A stretch of 64,000 bases of DNA, taken from positions 62,001-126,000 of the forward strand of contig NZ_SLUI01000009.1 in assembly GCF_004339805.1 (NCBI RefSeq). The letters run 5' to 3'. Positions 34,857 through 44,571 of this stretch are shown piece by piece. Every line of letters begins with the position of its first letter. Position 1 is the first letter of the stretch. Below the pieces are notes generated by a model that saw nothing but the letters and a program-made list of their open reading frames with translations, ran no database searches and was not told where the DNA came from. A program made the position numbers and the translations under genes. Source of the DNA: Anaerospora hongkongensis. Its GTDB lineage: Bacteria > Bacillota > Negativicutes > Sporomusales > DSM-15969.

Positions 34857-35792
34857 ATGGGAAAAGCAACTCGTGAAGCTTATGGCGATGCTCTCAAAGA
34901 AGCGGGCAGCCTTTATCAGGATATTATTGTTCTGGATGCGGACTTATCAAAATCGACAAAGACCAATGTGTTTCAAAAAGCTTATCCGGAGCGTCATTTT
35001 AATGCCGGAATAGCGGAGCAAAATTTAATGGGAGTAGCGGCCGGCCTGGCGGCAGCAGGCAAAATACCCTTTGCTTCCACCTTTGCCATGTTTGCTACCG
35101 GTCGTGCTTACGAGCAGGTGCGCAATTCTATCTGCTACCCGAAGCTGAATGTTAAAATCGCTGCTACCCATGCCGGTCTTACCGTCGGCGAAGACGGTGC
35201 TACCCATCAGGCTAATGAGGATATTGCCCTCATGCGGGCGATTCCCAATATGACGGTAATTGTACCTGCTGATGCTGCTGAGACCCGTCAGGCTGTACTG
35301 TGGGCCGCACAATACAAAGGGCCGGTCTATTTACGGCTCGGCCGGGCAGGTGTCGATGACATCTTTGGTGACGACTATACCTTTGAACACGGCAAGGCCG
35401 TACAGATAGTCCAGGGAACGGATGTAACTTTGATCGCCACAGGCATCATGGTTGGACCTGCCGTAAAGGCAGCAGAAGAATTAAAGCAGCAGGGCATAAG
35501 TGCACGGGTGCTTAATATTCATACCATTAAGCCCATTGATAAAGCAGCGATTATCAAAGCTGCTCAGGATACCGGGGCAATTGTTACCTGCGAGGAACAC
35601 AATATTATTGGCGGTCTGGGCAGCGCAGTTGCCGAAGTGCTGGTAGAAAATCACCCCGCTCTTATGGAACGGGTTGGTGTTCTGGATACCTTTGGCGAGT
35701 CGGGCACGCCGAATGCCCTGGTGGCAAAATACCAGTTAACAGCAGTGGATATTGTAAAAGCTGCGCAGAAGGTCCTCTCACGTAAAAAATAA
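34857..35792 (+). CDS. Transketolase, C-terminal (pyrimidine-binding) subunit
   Basis: A 311-residue partner of the preceding gene, 12 nt downstream behind AGGAGGGG. Motifs are [60 protein letters not shown] and ILNIHTIKPID-like LNIHTIKPIDKAAI. DXS also belongs to this superfamily, but the split and lengths fit transketolase. Confidence 0.93.
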   Translation: MGKATREAYGDALKEAGSLYQDIIVLDADLSKSTKTNVFQKAYPERHFNAGIAEQNLMGVAAGLAAAGKIPFASTFAMFATGRAYEQVRNSICYPKLNVKIAATHAGLTVGEDGATHQANEDIALMRAIPNMTVIVPADAAETRQAVLWAAQYKGPVYLRLGRAGVDDIFGDDYTFEHGKAVQIVQGTDVTLIATGIMVGPAVKAAEELKQQGISARVLNIHTIKPIDKAAIIKAAQDTGAIVTCEEHNIIGGLGSAVAEVLVENHPALMERVGVLDTFGESGTPNALVAKYQLTAVDIVKAAQKVLSRKK

Positions 35793-35807
35793 TTCCTATC
35801 AAGAGAC

Positions 35808-35846
35808 AACCTCGCTATGCATACACATGTATAGCGAGGTTTTTTA
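35808..35846 (+). terminator. Terminator after the transketolase genes
   Basis: A 15-bp stem with one G-U pair (35808-35822 with 35827-35841), an ACAC loop and six T. Confidence 0.88.
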
Positions 35847-35868
35847 CTTTTTATACGGGAGAGATGAT

Positions 35869-36612
35869 ATGGCGTTATGGAGAGTATTTCGCATTGGCAG
35901 ACAAGTGGCACGCCGTATCGTCCTATTTGTCATGGGACTGGTGGCAATGCTCAAGCTGGGCCCCACGGCAGCAATGGCACTATCCATGCTGGTATCGCTG
36001 GTCTTTTATGCAGCTGCTTTTGGCCTGCAGTTTGCCATAGGGTTTGTTGTTTTGCTGTTTTTGCATGAACTGGGTCATCTCATCGCGACCAGAGTGGTGG
36101 GGATTGCCGCTACCGGCCCTTTATTTGTTCCCTTTATCGGCGCGGTTATTAATTTGCGCAGACCGCCTGTGAATGCCAAAATGGAAGCGAATATTGCCAT
36201 TGGCGGTCCGGCAATGGGCACCTTGAGTGCCTTAGCCTGTCTGGTGCTGTATTTCTGGACCGACAGCATGCTGCTGCTGGTACTGGCCTATACGGCCTGT
36301 CTGTTGAATTTGTTCAATCTCATACCCTGTTCCCCTTTAGATGGCGGACGGATAGCTGTTGCGATTTCCCCCCATTTATGGTGGGTCGGTTCGATTGTGC
36401 TTGCTGCCATGTTTTACTGGACCTACAATATATTAATTCTGATCATCTTTTTTTTCTCTTTAGCCCGTTTATGGCAGGGAGAAAAAACGGATGGCAACGA
36501 GAAATATTTTCAATTAACCCTTGCTCAACGGTTGACGGTTGCCTGGTGGTATTTTGGTCTTTTAGCTGTTTTAGGCCTTTTAGCTCTGTATCTTGTCGAA
36601 TTGCTGCACTGA
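35869..36612 (+). CDS. M50-type membrane metalloprotease (site-2 protease family)
   Basis: A protein of 247 residues with the zinc site HELGH in FLHELGHLIATRVVG and the second metal ligand region LIPCSPLDGGRIAVAIS. About six membrane helices surround these motifs. It probably cleaves membrane-embedded substrates such as anti-sigma factors; the substrate is unknown. ATG 35869 follows GGGAGAG. It is not the RseP/SpoIVFB form, as no PDZ or CBS domain is present. Confidence 0.85.
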   Translation: MALWRVFRIGRQVARRIVLFVMGLVAMLKLGPTAAMALSMLVSLVFYAAAFGLQFAIGFVVLLFLHELGHLIATRVVGIAATGPLFVPFIGAVINLRRPPVNAKMEANIAIGGPAMGTLSALACLVLYFWTDSMLLLVLAYTACLLNLFNLIPCSPLDGGRIAVAISPHLWWVGSIVLAAMFYWTYNILILIIFFFSLARLWQGEKTDGNEKYFQLTLAQRLTVAWWYFGLLAVLGLLALYLVELLH

Positions 36613-36734
36613 AGATTGGCCTGGGGATCGGGGAGATAAGTTGAATAAAAAGAAGGTTTTTTGGGTTTAGCGTCGAAAAACATTTTACTTATGGGCCATT
36701 TTGTCATATCAAGCCTAGAAAGGTCGGTACACCC

Positions 36735-37421
36735 ATGATACATATGACCAATGTATCCAAAGTTTACAGCAATGGTTCAGCTGCCCTTGCCGATGTTACC
36801 GTCAGCATTGAGAAAGGTGATTTTGTCTTTGTCGTAGGTCCGAGCGGTGCCGGTAAGTCGACTTTCATAAAAGTGCTGTTTCGTGAAGAACAGCCTACCA
36901 ACGGACAAATTCTTGTTAACGGCCGCAATGTAGCCGAAATCAAACCAGCCGAGGTACCTTATCTCAGGCGCAGTCTGGGGATTGTCTTTCAGGATTTCCG
37001 TCTGCTGCCTAATAAGAATGTGTACGAAAACGTTGCCTTTGCGATGGAAGTTATTGAGGCACCGCGCCGGGAAATTTTAAAGCGGGTTAACTATGTTCTT
37101 GATTTAGTGGGGCTTAGGGATAAAGCCAAAACGCTGCCAACGCAGCTGAGCGGCGGCGAACAGCAGCGGGTGGCAATCGCCCGTGCTATTGTCAACAATC
37201 CCGTGCTGGTCATTGCAGATGAACCAACAGGCAATCTCGATCCGGATACTTCCTGGGAGATTATGCAGATTTTTAACCGCATTAACAAATCGGGTACAAC
37301 AATTGTTATGGTTACGCATGACAAACAGATGGTAGATGCCATGAAGAAGCGAGTCATTGCTATTGAAAAAGGCCGTATCGTTCGTGACCAGGTCAAGGGG
37401 GTTTACGGCTATGAAGATTAG
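36735..37421 (+). CDS. ftsE: Cell-division ATP-binding protein FtsE
   Basis: The ATPase half of FtsEX, which controls murein hydrolases at the septum or the side wall. It shows Walker [30 protein letters not shown], signature [15 protein letters not shown] and Walker [14 protein letters not shown]. The length of 228 residues is standard. It overlaps ftsX by 11 bp. Confidence 0.95.
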   Translation: MIHMTNVSKVYSNGSAALADVTVSIEKGDFVFVVGPSGAGKSTFIKVLFREEQPTNGQILVNGRNVAEIKPAEVPYLRRSLGIVFQDFRLLPNKNVYENVAFAMEVIEAPRREILKRVNYVLDLVGLRDKAKTLPTQLSGGEQQRVAIARAIVNNPVLVIADEPTGNLDPDTSWEIMQIFNRINKSGTTIVMVTHDKQMVDAMKKRVIAIEKGRIVRDQVKGVYGYED

Positions 37422-38298
37422 AACACTGGAATACTTTGTCCGTGAGGCGCTTGCCTCTTTACGTAATAACGGCTTAATGAGTATTGCCTCTATAACCACG
37501 GTAGCATTATCCCTTTTAATCTTAGGGATGTTTCTCATCTTGGTGCTGAATTTGAATAATATGGCATCAGCGTTGGAATCCCAGGTGCAGATTACCGTTT
37601 ATCTTCAGGATAATTTAAATGACCGCCAGATGCGCGAGGTCGGCACGCAGATAACCAAGCTGCCGGGAGTAACGCAGGTTAACTTCCTGACGAAAGAGGA
37701 AGCCATGGGCCGTTTTAAAGAACGGCTTGGCGAACAGCAGGGGCTGCTTACTGCTCTTGGTGATACCAATCCGCTGCCGAATTCTTTTGAAGTAAAGGTG
37801 GACAGGCCGGAGCAGGTTAAACCGGTAGCTCAGGCCATCGGCCAGTTCAAAGGTGTGGAAAACACCCGTTTTGGCCAGGAAGTAATTGAACACCTGTTTA
37901 CTTTGACGAAAATGGTGCGCATTGCCGGACTGATTTTGATCGTGTTTTTGGCTTTAGCTGCCTTGTTTATTATTTCTAATACAATTCGGATCACCGTATT
38001 TGCCCGCCGGAAGGAAATCGGAATCATGAAATACGTGGGAGCGACCGACTGGTTTATTCGCTGGCCGTTTCTGCTGGAAGGAATGACCCTCGGTTTTGGC
38101 GGCGCACTGATTGCGGTGTTATTGCTATCCGAGAGCTACAGCCTGCTGATTGAACAGGTTCATCAGTCGCTGGCATTTCTGCCGCTTATTCCGAAATACC
38201 CTTTCCTCAATCACATTAGTATTGTTCTGCTTGTCGTAGGGACAATCATTGGAGCACTGGGCAGTACGATTTCACTGAAGCGCTTTATGAAGGTATGA
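37411..38298 (+). CDS. ftsX: Cell-division membrane protein FtsX
   Basis: A protein of 295 residues: one helix after LRNNGLMSIASITTVALSLL, an extracytoplasmic loop (LESQVQITVYLQDNLNDRQM; FLTKEEAMGRFKERLG) and three C-terminal helices of the FtsX/MacB type. It transmits FtsE ATP hydrolysis across the membrane to a hydrolase activator, probably the product of the next gene. ATG 37411 behind AAGGGGG. Confidence 0.95.
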   Translation: MKIRTLEYFVREALASLRNNGLMSIASITTVALSLLILGMFLILVLNLNNMASALESQVQITVYLQDNLNDRQMREVGTQITKLPGVTQVNFLTKEEAMGRFKERLGEQQGLLTALGDTNPLPNSFEVKVDRPEQVKPVAQAIGQFKGVENTRFGQEVIEHLFTLTKMVRIAGLILIVFLALAALFIISNTIRITVFARRKEIGIMKYVGATDWFIRWPFLLEGMTLGFGGALIAVLLLSESYSLLIEQVHQSLAFLPLIPKYPFLNHISIVLLVVGTIIGALGSTISLKRFMKV

Positions 38299-38329
38299 GG
38301 TATCCTTATCGTCTCGGGAGGGAAGTTGC

Positions 38330-39454
38330 TTGAAAGATGTGAAAAAATGGGCCAGGTGGATTTCGGTCATTCTGGCAGTTTTGTTTCTCCTTACTTCCGT
38401 ACTGCCTGCGCTGGCTAACGAACAGCAGCTGCAGGATGTGCAGCGCCAGATGCAGCAGCAGCAGAATAAAGCTGCTAAAGCGCAGCAGCAAATCAACAGT
38501 GTTTCGGAGCAATTGCGAACCATCCAGGGAGATCTGGATGGTGCATTAAGCGAATACAATTCGATTCAGGCTAAGTTGTCCCATACGGAAGAACAGATTG
38601 TAATCAATACAGAAATTACGCGAAAAGCAGAAAAAAATCTGGCTGAACGCAGTGATATACTGAACAAGCGGATGCGGGATATTTACAAAAACGGCCAGGT
38701 CAGTTATCTGGATGTGTTGTTCGGAGCCAATGATTTTGGTGATTTTACCACCAGAATGGAGCTGTTAAAGCGGGTACTGAACCAGGATGTTACGCTGATT
38801 GCGAAGGTGAAAGCTGAACGGGAGCTGATCCTGCAGAAGAAAGCGGAACTGGAGCGGGATAAAGCTGCTATTCTTGAACTCAAGCAGGCTGCGGTTGAAA
38901 AGAAGCGGCTGATTGAAACGCGCAAGGAAGAGCGGGAAGCAGTATTGGATTCGGCTGTCAATGAAAAAGAAACTGCTGATCGTGCTTACAAAGAACTAAT
39001 GGAAACGTCCCGGCGCATTGAACAAATGATACGCAGCAGCCAGTCGGGAAATAAAGGAACAGAGGCAACCGGTGCCTTGGTGTGGCCGGCAGATGGTCCG
39101 ATTACGTCCCCCTTTGGCTGGCGGACACACCCGATTTTTGGAACGCAGACGTTCCATACCGGTGTTGATATTGGCGCCGATTATGGTGATACCGTAGTAG
39201 CTGCTGATGGCGGTGTGGTTATTTATGCCGACTGGATGGGCGGTTACGGCAAAGCGGTGATCATTGATCATGGCGGCGGCATTTCAACCCTATATGCTCA
39301 CAATTCCCAATTGGTCGTCAGTGAAGGCCAGCGGGTGCAAAAAGGCCAGCAAATTTCACTTGTCGGATCAACTGGTTATTCCACCGGACCGCATTTGCAT
39401 TTTGAAGTGCGGCAGAACGGTTCGCCAACAAATCCAATGAGCTACCTGCCATAA
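38330..39454 (+). CDS. EnvC-type murein hydrolase activator, coiled coil plus M23 domain
   Basis: A protein of 374 residues with a signal peptide (WISVILAVLFLLTSVLPALA), a long coiled coil rich in Gln, Glu and Lys (residues about 28-235), and a C-terminal LytM/M23 domain (WPADGPITSPFGWRTHPIFG, HTGVDIGADYGD, GYSTGPHLHFEVRQNG). The zinc-site residues H, D, HxH look intact, so it may itself be an endopeptidase as well as an activator. The coiled coil likely contacts FtsX. The TTG start follows GGGAGGG. Confidence 0.9.
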   Translation: MKDVKKWARWISVILAVLFLLTSVLPALANEQQLQDVQRQMQQQQNKAAKAQQQINSVSEQLRTIQGDLDGALSEYNSIQAKLSHTEEQIVINTEITRKAEKNLAERSDILNKRMRDIYKNGQVSYLDVLFGANDFGDFTTRMELLKRVLNQDVTLIAKVKAERELILQKKAELERDKAAILELKQAAVEKKRLIETRKEEREAVLDSAVNEKETADRAYKELMETSRRIEQMIRSSQSGNKGTEATGALVWPADGPITSPFGWRTHPIFGTQTFHTGVDIGADYGDTVVAADGGVVIYADWMGGYGKAVIIDHGGGISTLYAHNSQLVVSEGQRVQKGQQISLVGSTGYSTGPHLHFEVRQNGSPTNPMSYLP

Positions 39455-39456
39455 AT

Positions 39457-39516
39457 AAGGAGAGATTATCACGCTCCGCCTGCACTTTTTGCAGCGACGT
39501 GGTGATCTCCTTTTGT
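39457..39516 (+). terminator. Terminator-like hairpin after the envC-type gene
   Basis: Imperfect outer stem AAGGAGA..ATCACG/CGTGGTGATCTCCTT enclosing a CTGCA/TGCAG hairpin, then TTTT. The remaining bases up to 39604 show no other feature. Confidence 0.6.
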
Positions 39517-39604
39517 ATTGGTGCATAGGTCAGGCTCTTTTTACATATGCTTAGTTGCAATGTGTTTTCGTTGAGTGTTTAAAATTACATGGGTGGTGTG
39601 TCGA

Positions 39605-40759
39605 TTGAGTCGTCGTAAAATAATCTTCGGTGCTATTGCATTAGTAGTGGCAACCGTCTTACTCATGTCCGGCCTGTTGGTTTATCTGCTGCAAAGTACT
39701 TTAGGTGATGCCGCCGGAGCTATCCGCTTGTTTAAAGCGCTGCATATCATAAAAAGCCGCTATGTGGAAGATGTACCGGTAGATACGCTGATGACCGGAG
39801 CGGTCAAAGGGATGGTCAATTCCCTCGGCGATCCGCATTCCATTTACATGGATCCCAAAATGTATAAGGAATTTATGATTGAAACGGAAGGTTCCTTTGG
39901 CGGTGTAGGCATTGTGTTGGGGGCAAAGGATAAGGTGCTGACCGTTATCTCACCAATTGAAGGAACGCCTGGCGAAAAAGCCGGTATTAAAAGTGGTGAT
40001 GAAATCGTAAAAATTGACGGACAGGATACGAAAGGCCTGGCTCTTGATGAAGCGGTAAGTAAAATTCGTGGTCCCGAAGGGACAAAGGTGACGCTGACAA
40101 TCCGTCGCGGTCAGGAAACGAAGGATTATGCCTTAACCCGGTCCAATATCCAGATCAAAACGGTTTCCGGTAAAATGCTGCCGGACAATGTCGGGTATAT
40201 TCGCATATCGATGTTCAATGAGAATACGGGCAGTGATTTAGCGAAAAAGTATCAGGAACTGGAGAAGGAAGGCATGAAGGCGATCGTCTTGGATCTGCGC
40301 GATAATCCTGGTGGTCTTCTGGACGAAAGTGTAAAAGTTGCCAATAAGTTTGTACCGAAAGGGCCAGTTGTGTCGGTCATTACCCGCGATGGGCGGCGCG
40401 ATACGAGCACTTCCAACTTGGAGGCAGTAAAATATCCTTGTGCGGTATTAATCAATGGCGGCAGCGCCAGTGCTTCCGAAATTGTTGCCGGTGCCGTTCA
40501 GGATACAGGGGCAGGAACGCTGGTCGGCACGAAAAGCTATGGCAAAGGCTCTGTTCAGACCTTAATGCGTCTTGATAAAGATGATGCCATTAAGTTGACG
40601 ATTGCCAAGTATTATACACCTAAGGACCGGTCCATTAATGGAATTGGCATCGAGCCGGATGTGAAAGTGGAACTGCCTGAGCATGTTCAGCCTGGCCTGG
40701 AAGTAAAGGATGTTCAGCTGGATAAAGCAGTGGAAATTGTAAAAAGTAAAATACAATAA
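39605..40759 (+). CDS. Carboxy-terminal processing protease (S41 family)
   Basis: A protein of about 384 residues with an N-terminal membrane anchor (IIFGAIALVVATVLLMSGLL), a PDZ domain (GVGIVLGAKDKVLTVISPIE; GIKSGDEIVKIDGQDT) and the S41 core (LDLRDNPGGLLDESVKVA; INGGSASASEIVAGAVQD with the catalytic Ser; GTKSYGKGSVQ with the Lys). It cleaves extracytoplasmic proteins from their C-termini. The position matches ctpB of Bacillus. TTG 39605 with GGGTGGTG upstream is my choice of start; GTG 39593 is possible. Confidence 0.92.
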   Translation: MSRRKIIFGAIALVVATVLLMSGLLVYLLQSTLGDAAGAIRLFKALHIIKSRYVEDVPVDTLMTGAVKGMVNSLGDPHSIYMDPKMYKEFMIETEGSFGGVGIVLGAKDKVLTVISPIEGTPGEKAGIKSGDEIVKIDGQDTKGLALDEAVSKIRGPEGTKVTLTIRRGQETKDYALTRSNIQIKTVSGKMLPDNVGYIRISMFNENTGSDLAKKYQELEKEGMKAIVLDLRDNPGGLLDESVKVANKFVPKGPVVSVITRDGRRDTSTSNLEAVKYPCAVLINGGSASASEIVAGAVQDTGAGTLVGTKSYGKGSVQTLMRLDKDDAIKLTIAKYYTPKDRSINGIGIEPDVKVELPEHVQPGLEVKDVQLDKAVEIVKSKIQ

Positions 40760-40764
40760 CTGAA

Positions 40765-40799
40765 TGATAGCGGCGGGCTGACAGCTCGCCGCCTTTTGC
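40765..40799 (+). terminator. Terminator after the S41 protease gene
   Basis: GCGGCGGGCT/AGCTCGCCGC stem with one G-U pair (about 40769-40793) followed by TTTTG. Confidence 0.7.
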
Positions 40800-40829
40800 T
40801 ATTACATTCGTTGTGGAGGTGCAATTTTC

Positions 40830-42077
40830 GTGTTTCCTGTGGACCAGATTGCTTTTTTGCTGATTCGCGGCGCAATTGCAGCATTGTTTGAACCGATGTT
40901 TTGGATGATTTTGGCCTTGGTTGGTTATCAGTACTGGCAATTGCAGCGCAATCAGACCCGCATGTTTGGCGTTTACGGATATACACTCAGGCGGCAGGTT
41001 ACATTAGCTGCGGTATATGGCCTGACCGGAGGGCTGATTGGCAGTTTTTTACTCGTTTCGGTGGGGCTGACTGTGAATCAGCTGGGACTGGCCTATATTT
41101 GGCCCGTGGCCTTGGTGCTGATGGCTGTCCATATGCGCTTTTTATGCTTTGCTTATGCGGGCGGATTGGTAGCGCTGTCCAATGTGCTCTTTGGCTGGCC
41201 GGAAGTAAATGTGCCGCAGCTATTGTCCTTAGTGGCAATTTTGCATATTACCGAAAGCATTCTGATTTTTATCAGCGGCCGCTACAGCGCAGTGCCGCTG
41301 ATTATGCGGCGCGAAGACGGGCGGATGGTAGGCGCCTTCAGTTTGCAGAATTTCTGGCCGCTGCCACTGGTGATGCTGGGAGCTGTGTCTATGCCGGAAG
41401 CATCTATCCCGCCGGGAGGCGTAATTCAGATGCCAGACTGGTGGCCTTTGCTGCCGCTTAACCTGGAAGTGGAAGAAGGACATAAATGGATTTACGCTAT
41501 GACTTCAGTTATTGCCGCATTAGGCTATTCGGATATTGCTATTACCAGCCTGCCGGGAGAACGGCGCCGGCAATCGGCTTTCCATCTGGCGATCTATAGT
41601 GTGGTATTGCTTGTTCTTGCCGTGCTTTCGGCCCGTTATCACTGGCTGCAGGCGGTGGCGGCCATCGTTTCGCCGCTGGGGCATGAACTGTTGATCCAAT
41701 GGGACAATCGCAGGGAGTTAAATGGACCTCCCCGCTATGTGCCGCCCGAGGCAGGGGTAATGATTCTCGATACAGTCTTTGATTCACCGGCACGAAAAGC
41801 CGGTTTGCAGTCCGGTGATATTATTGATTATTTAGCCGGAAACCCTATCCTAAGTGGGTATGATTTGGCTCATGCCCTGAGCTTTGCGCCCGAACAGTTC
41901 GCAATCCAGATTAGGCGGGAGGGCAAAGTGCGCCAGTTTCAGGTCCGGTTTGTCAACAGCGAGCGCCGCCTGGGCGTCATTCTTGTACCCCAGGGAAATG
42001 AAGAGCATTTTGTGGAGATGAGGGATGAGCGGTTGTGGCTATGGCAATGGCTGAAGAGAAAAGTCGGCCGCCAATAA
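40830..42077 (+). CDS. Multi-pass membrane protein with PDZ domain, MinJ-like
   Basis: A protein of 415 residues with about eight membrane helices followed by a C-terminal PDZ domain (AGVMILDTVFDSPARKAGLQ; SGDIIDYLAGNPI). The layout and position after the ctp protease and before uvrBA match MinJ of Bacillus, which links MinD to DivIVA at the cell pole; the sequence itself is weakly conserved. GTG 40830 follows GTGGAGGTG. The last codons and the TAA stop (GRRQ-like end VGRQ) lie inside repeat copy B, so the C-terminus has been set by the repeat. Confidence 0.6.
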   Translation: MFPVDQIAFLLIRGAIAALFEPMFWMILALVGYQYWQLQRNQTRMFGVYGYTLRRQVTLAAVYGLTGGLIGSFLLVSVGLTVNQLGLAYIWPVALVLMAVHMRFLCFAYAGGLVALSNVLFGWPEVNVPQLLSLVAILHITESILIFISGRYSAVPLIMRREDGRMVGAFSLQNFWPLPLVMLGAVSMPEASIPPGGVIQMPDWWPLLPLNLEVEEGHKWIYAMTSVIAALGYSDIAITSLPGERRRQSAFHLAIYSVVLLVLAVLSARYHWLQAVAAIVSPLGHELLIQWDNRRELNGPPRYVPPEAGVMILDTVFDSPARKAGLQSGDIIDYLAGNPILSGYDLAHALSFAPEQFAIQIRREGKVRQFQVRFVNSERRLGVILVPQGNEEHFVEMRDERLWLWQWLKRKVGRQ

Positions 42078-42220
42078 GGCCCCATCTGCTGGAGGGACGG
42101 CCGCCGATAAAGGCCCATCTGCGTTGTTGCCGGAGCAATCGAGATCCTCACCGTACGCCCCTGTACGCCTCCGGTCACGCTTCCTCCGGCGTCTAGCAGT
42201 TGAACCTTTCTCGACGGCCT
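42065..42220. repeat. Dispersed intergenic repeat, copy B, with duplicated head
   Basis: The full unit spans 42098-42220 and is preceded by a second, truncated head (42065-42097). Edges are CGGCCGCCGATAAAGG and CTTTCTCGACGGCCT. The core CCGTACGCCCCTGTACGCCT is identical to copies C and D. The inner arms here are GCCGGAG (42129-42135) and CTCCGGC (42184-42190). The TAA in the first head is the stop codon of the MinJ-like gene. Confidence 0.88.
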
Positions 42221-42243
42221 AAGCTGGGAGGCAGGGGATACGC

Positions 42244-42274
42244 CTGGGAAAAGGGGACTGTCCCCTTTTCCCAG
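42244..42274. repeat. Perfect hairpin with GGGGAC/GTCCCC core
   Basis: Arms of 15 bases (42244-42258 and 42260-42274) are exact reverse complements around one T. Short palindromes with a GGGGACTGTCCCC centre are often scattered in Firmicute genomes (general knowledge). It may act as a terminator for the upstream transcript, although no T run follows. Confidence 0.65.
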
Positions 42275-42311
42275 CGGCTAACTGCGAATAATTGCCAGCT
42301 GGTTAGTGCCG

Positions 42312-42364
42312 TTGATTTGCAGCAGTTTATGGTATAATTACTAATGGATAATTATCATTATCAT
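42312..42364 (+). promoter_or_regulatory. Possible promoter with a Fur-like box upstream of uvrB
   Basis: TTGATT (42312-42317), a short 15-nt spacer and TATAAT (42333-42338). Directly downstream the complementary strand of 42347-42362 reads GATAATGATAATTATC, close to the Fur consensus GATAATGATAATCATTATC. No iron gene is nearby, so the match may be accidental. Confidence 0.3.
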
Positions 42365-42393
42365 GAAAAATTTAATGATATCCTCTTTTCTTA

Positions 42394-42432
42394 CGAACGA
42401 ATGTTTGATACAATAAAACAAACACTCGTTCT
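42394..42432 (+). promoter_or_regulatory. Two LexA (DinR) boxes before uvrB
   Basis: CGAACGAATGTTTG (42394-42407) fits the Gram-positive SOS box CGAACRNRYGTTYC in 13 of 14 positions. A second, weaker site CAAACACTCGTTCT lies at 42419-42432, 25 bp further on. A TACAAT -10-like element (42409-42414) lies between them. uvrB and uvrA are classical SOS genes. Confidence 0.75.
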
Positions 42433-42471
42433 GTAAGAATGATATTTTACGATAAGACAGGTGATCTGGTA

Positions 42472-44541
42472 ATGGCTGTAGTGCCTAGTTTAAGCACGGT
42501 TCATAAAGAGGGGATCGTCCCTTTTGCGGTAGAGGCTCCGTTTCAGCCTACAGGCGATCAGCCTGTGGCAATTGATAAGTTAGCCAATGGTGTGTTTCGG
42601 GGAGACTGGGCACAGGTTTTGCTGGGGGCGACCGGTACCGGTAAGACGTACACCATTGCCAAGGTTATTGAGAAGGTGCAAAAGCCCACCCTGGTAATTG
42701 CGCACAATAAGACACTGGCTGCTCAGTTAGCCAGTGAGTTTAAGGATTTTTTCCCGAATAATGCGGTAGAGTATTTTGTCAGTTATTATGACTATTATCA
42801 GCCTGAAGCGTATATTGCCCATACGGATACTTACATTGAGAAGGATGCTTCCATTAATGATGAGATAGACAAGCTGCGCCATTCGGCTACCAGTTCGCTG
42901 TTTGAGCGGCGCGATGTCATTATTGTCGCCAGTGTTTCCTGCATTTATGGCTTGGGATCGCCGGAAGAATACCGTGATCTGGTTTTGTCACTGCGAACCG
43001 GACAGATGCGGGACCGTGACGAGATATTGCGTAAACTGGTCGATATCCAGTATGAGCGCAATGATATTAACTTTACTCGCGGTACATTCCGGGTCCGCGG
43101 TGATACGGTGGAAATTTTTCCTGCTGCCTATGGCGAGCGGGCTATTCGGGTTGAATTGTTTGGCGATGAGATAGACCGGATTTTGGAAATTGACGTCCTT
43201 ACCGGTGAAATTCTGGCTGATCGCAAGCATATTGTCATTTATCCTGCGTCTCACTATGTTACGACCCGGGAGAATTTGCAGCGGGCGGTAGCCGATATTG
43301 AAGCGGAACTGGAAGTCCGGCTGACGGAGCTGAAAGCGGAAGGGAAGCTCCTGGAAGCGCAGCGCATTGCCCAGCGGACAAAATATGATATTGAGATGAT
43401 GCTGGAAATGGGCTATTGCTCCGGCATCGAAAACTATTCCCGGCATATTACCGGACGCCAGCCCGGTGAATCACCCTTTACTTTAATTGACTATTTTCCG
43501 GATGACTTTTTAATTGTCATCGATGAGTCGCATGTAACCATTCCGCAGCTGCGGGCGATGTATGCCGGTGACCGGTCACGGAAAGAAGCATTGATCGGCC
43601 ACGGGTTCCGGCTGCCTTCCGCCTTTGACAACAGGCCGTTGAAGTTTGAGGAATTTGTTGAGCGCATTAATCAGATTATTTACGTCTCGGCTACACCGGG
43701 ACCTTATGAAATGCAGGTAACCAATCAGGTCGCCGAACAAATTATCCGGCCCACAGGGCTGATTGATCCGGAGATTGAAATTCGCCCGATCAAGGGCCAG
43801 ATGGATGATCTGCTGGGAGAGATCAAGGAGCGGGCGGCAGCTCAGGAACGGGTTCTTGTGACAACGCTGACGAAAAAGATGGCCGAGGATTTAACCGAAT
43901 TCCTGAAGGAAACGGGTGTGAGGGTGCGGTACCTTCACTCGGATATTGTTACCATTGAGCGGGCGGAAATTATTCGTGATTTACGGGCCGGTGTTTTTGA
44001 TGTGCTGGTAGGGATTAATCTGCTGCGGGAAGGGCTGGATATGCCGGAAGTATCGCTGGTGGCTATTCTTGATGCCGACAAAGAAGGCTTTTTACGCTCT
44101 GATACGTCACTGATTCAGACAATTGGCAGGGCGGCGCGCAATGTGAACGGCAAGGTCATCATGTATGCCGACCGGATTACCGGTTCCATGCAGCGGGCCA
44201 TTAACGAAACCGATCGCCGCCGGGCAACACAGGAAGCCTATAATCTGGAGCACGGCATTACGCCGCAAACAATACGCAAGCAGGTTAAGGAGCTTATATC
44301 GCTGACCAAAGTGGCGGAAACGCCTGAAGAGTATAAAACTGACCGGCTGAATACCATGACCCGCTCGGAAATGCTTGAACTGACGGGCAAAGTGGAGAAA
44401 GAAATGAAACAGGCAGCTAAGAATCTGGAATTCGAACGGGCTGCTGAATTGCGTGATATGCTGGCTGAACTGCGCCAGCGTGTTGCCGATGCTAAACCGG
44501 ATGGGAAAGAGAAAAGGACAGGCGCCAGACGCAAATCATAA
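42472..44541 (+). CDS. uvrB: Excinuclease ABC subunit B
   Basis: The damage-verifying helicase of nucleotide excision repair. Visible are Walker [12 protein letters not shown], the beta-hairpin [25 protein letters not shown], helicase motif [16 protein letters not shown] and the C-terminal UVR motif ([18 protein letters not shown]) that meets UvrC. About 689 residues from ATG 42472, which follows AGGTGAT; in-frame ATG 42439 has no ribosome site. uvrA follows after 30 nt. Confidence 0.96.
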   Translation: MAVVPSLSTVHKEGIVPFAVEAPFQPTGDQPVAIDKLANGVFRGDWAQVLLGATGTGKTYTIAKVIEKVQKPTLVIAHNKTLAAQLASEFKDFFPNNAVEYFVSYYDYYQPEAYIAHTDTYIEKDASINDEIDKLRHSATSSLFERRDVIIVASVSCIYGLGSPEEYRDLVLSLRTGQMRDRDEILRKLVDIQYERNDINFTRGTFRVRGDTVEIFPAAYGERAIRVELFGDEIDRILEIDVLTGEILADRKHIVIYPASHYVTTRENLQRAVADIEAELEVRLTELKAEGKLLEAQRIAQRTKYDIEMMLEMGYCSGIENYSRHITGRQPGESPFTLIDYFPDDFLIVIDESHVTIPQLRAMYAGDRSRKEALIGHGFRLPSAFDNRPLKFEEFVERINQIIYVSATPGPYEMQVTNQVAEQIIRPTGLIDPEIEIRPIKGQMDDLLGEIKERAAAQERVLVTTLTKKMAEDLTEFLKETGVRVRYLHSDIVTIERAEIIRDLRAGVFDVLVGINLLREGLDMPEVSLVAILDADKEGFLRSDTSLIQTIGRAARNVNGKVIMYADRITGSMQRAINETDRRRATQEAYNLEHGITPQTIRKQVKELISLTKVAETPEEYKTDRLNTMTRSEMLELTGKVEKEMKQAAKNLEFERAAELRDMLAELRQRVADAKPDGKEKRTGARRKS

Positions 44542-44571
44542 TACTGGCCTGCTTTAGGGGAGGAAATTTAC

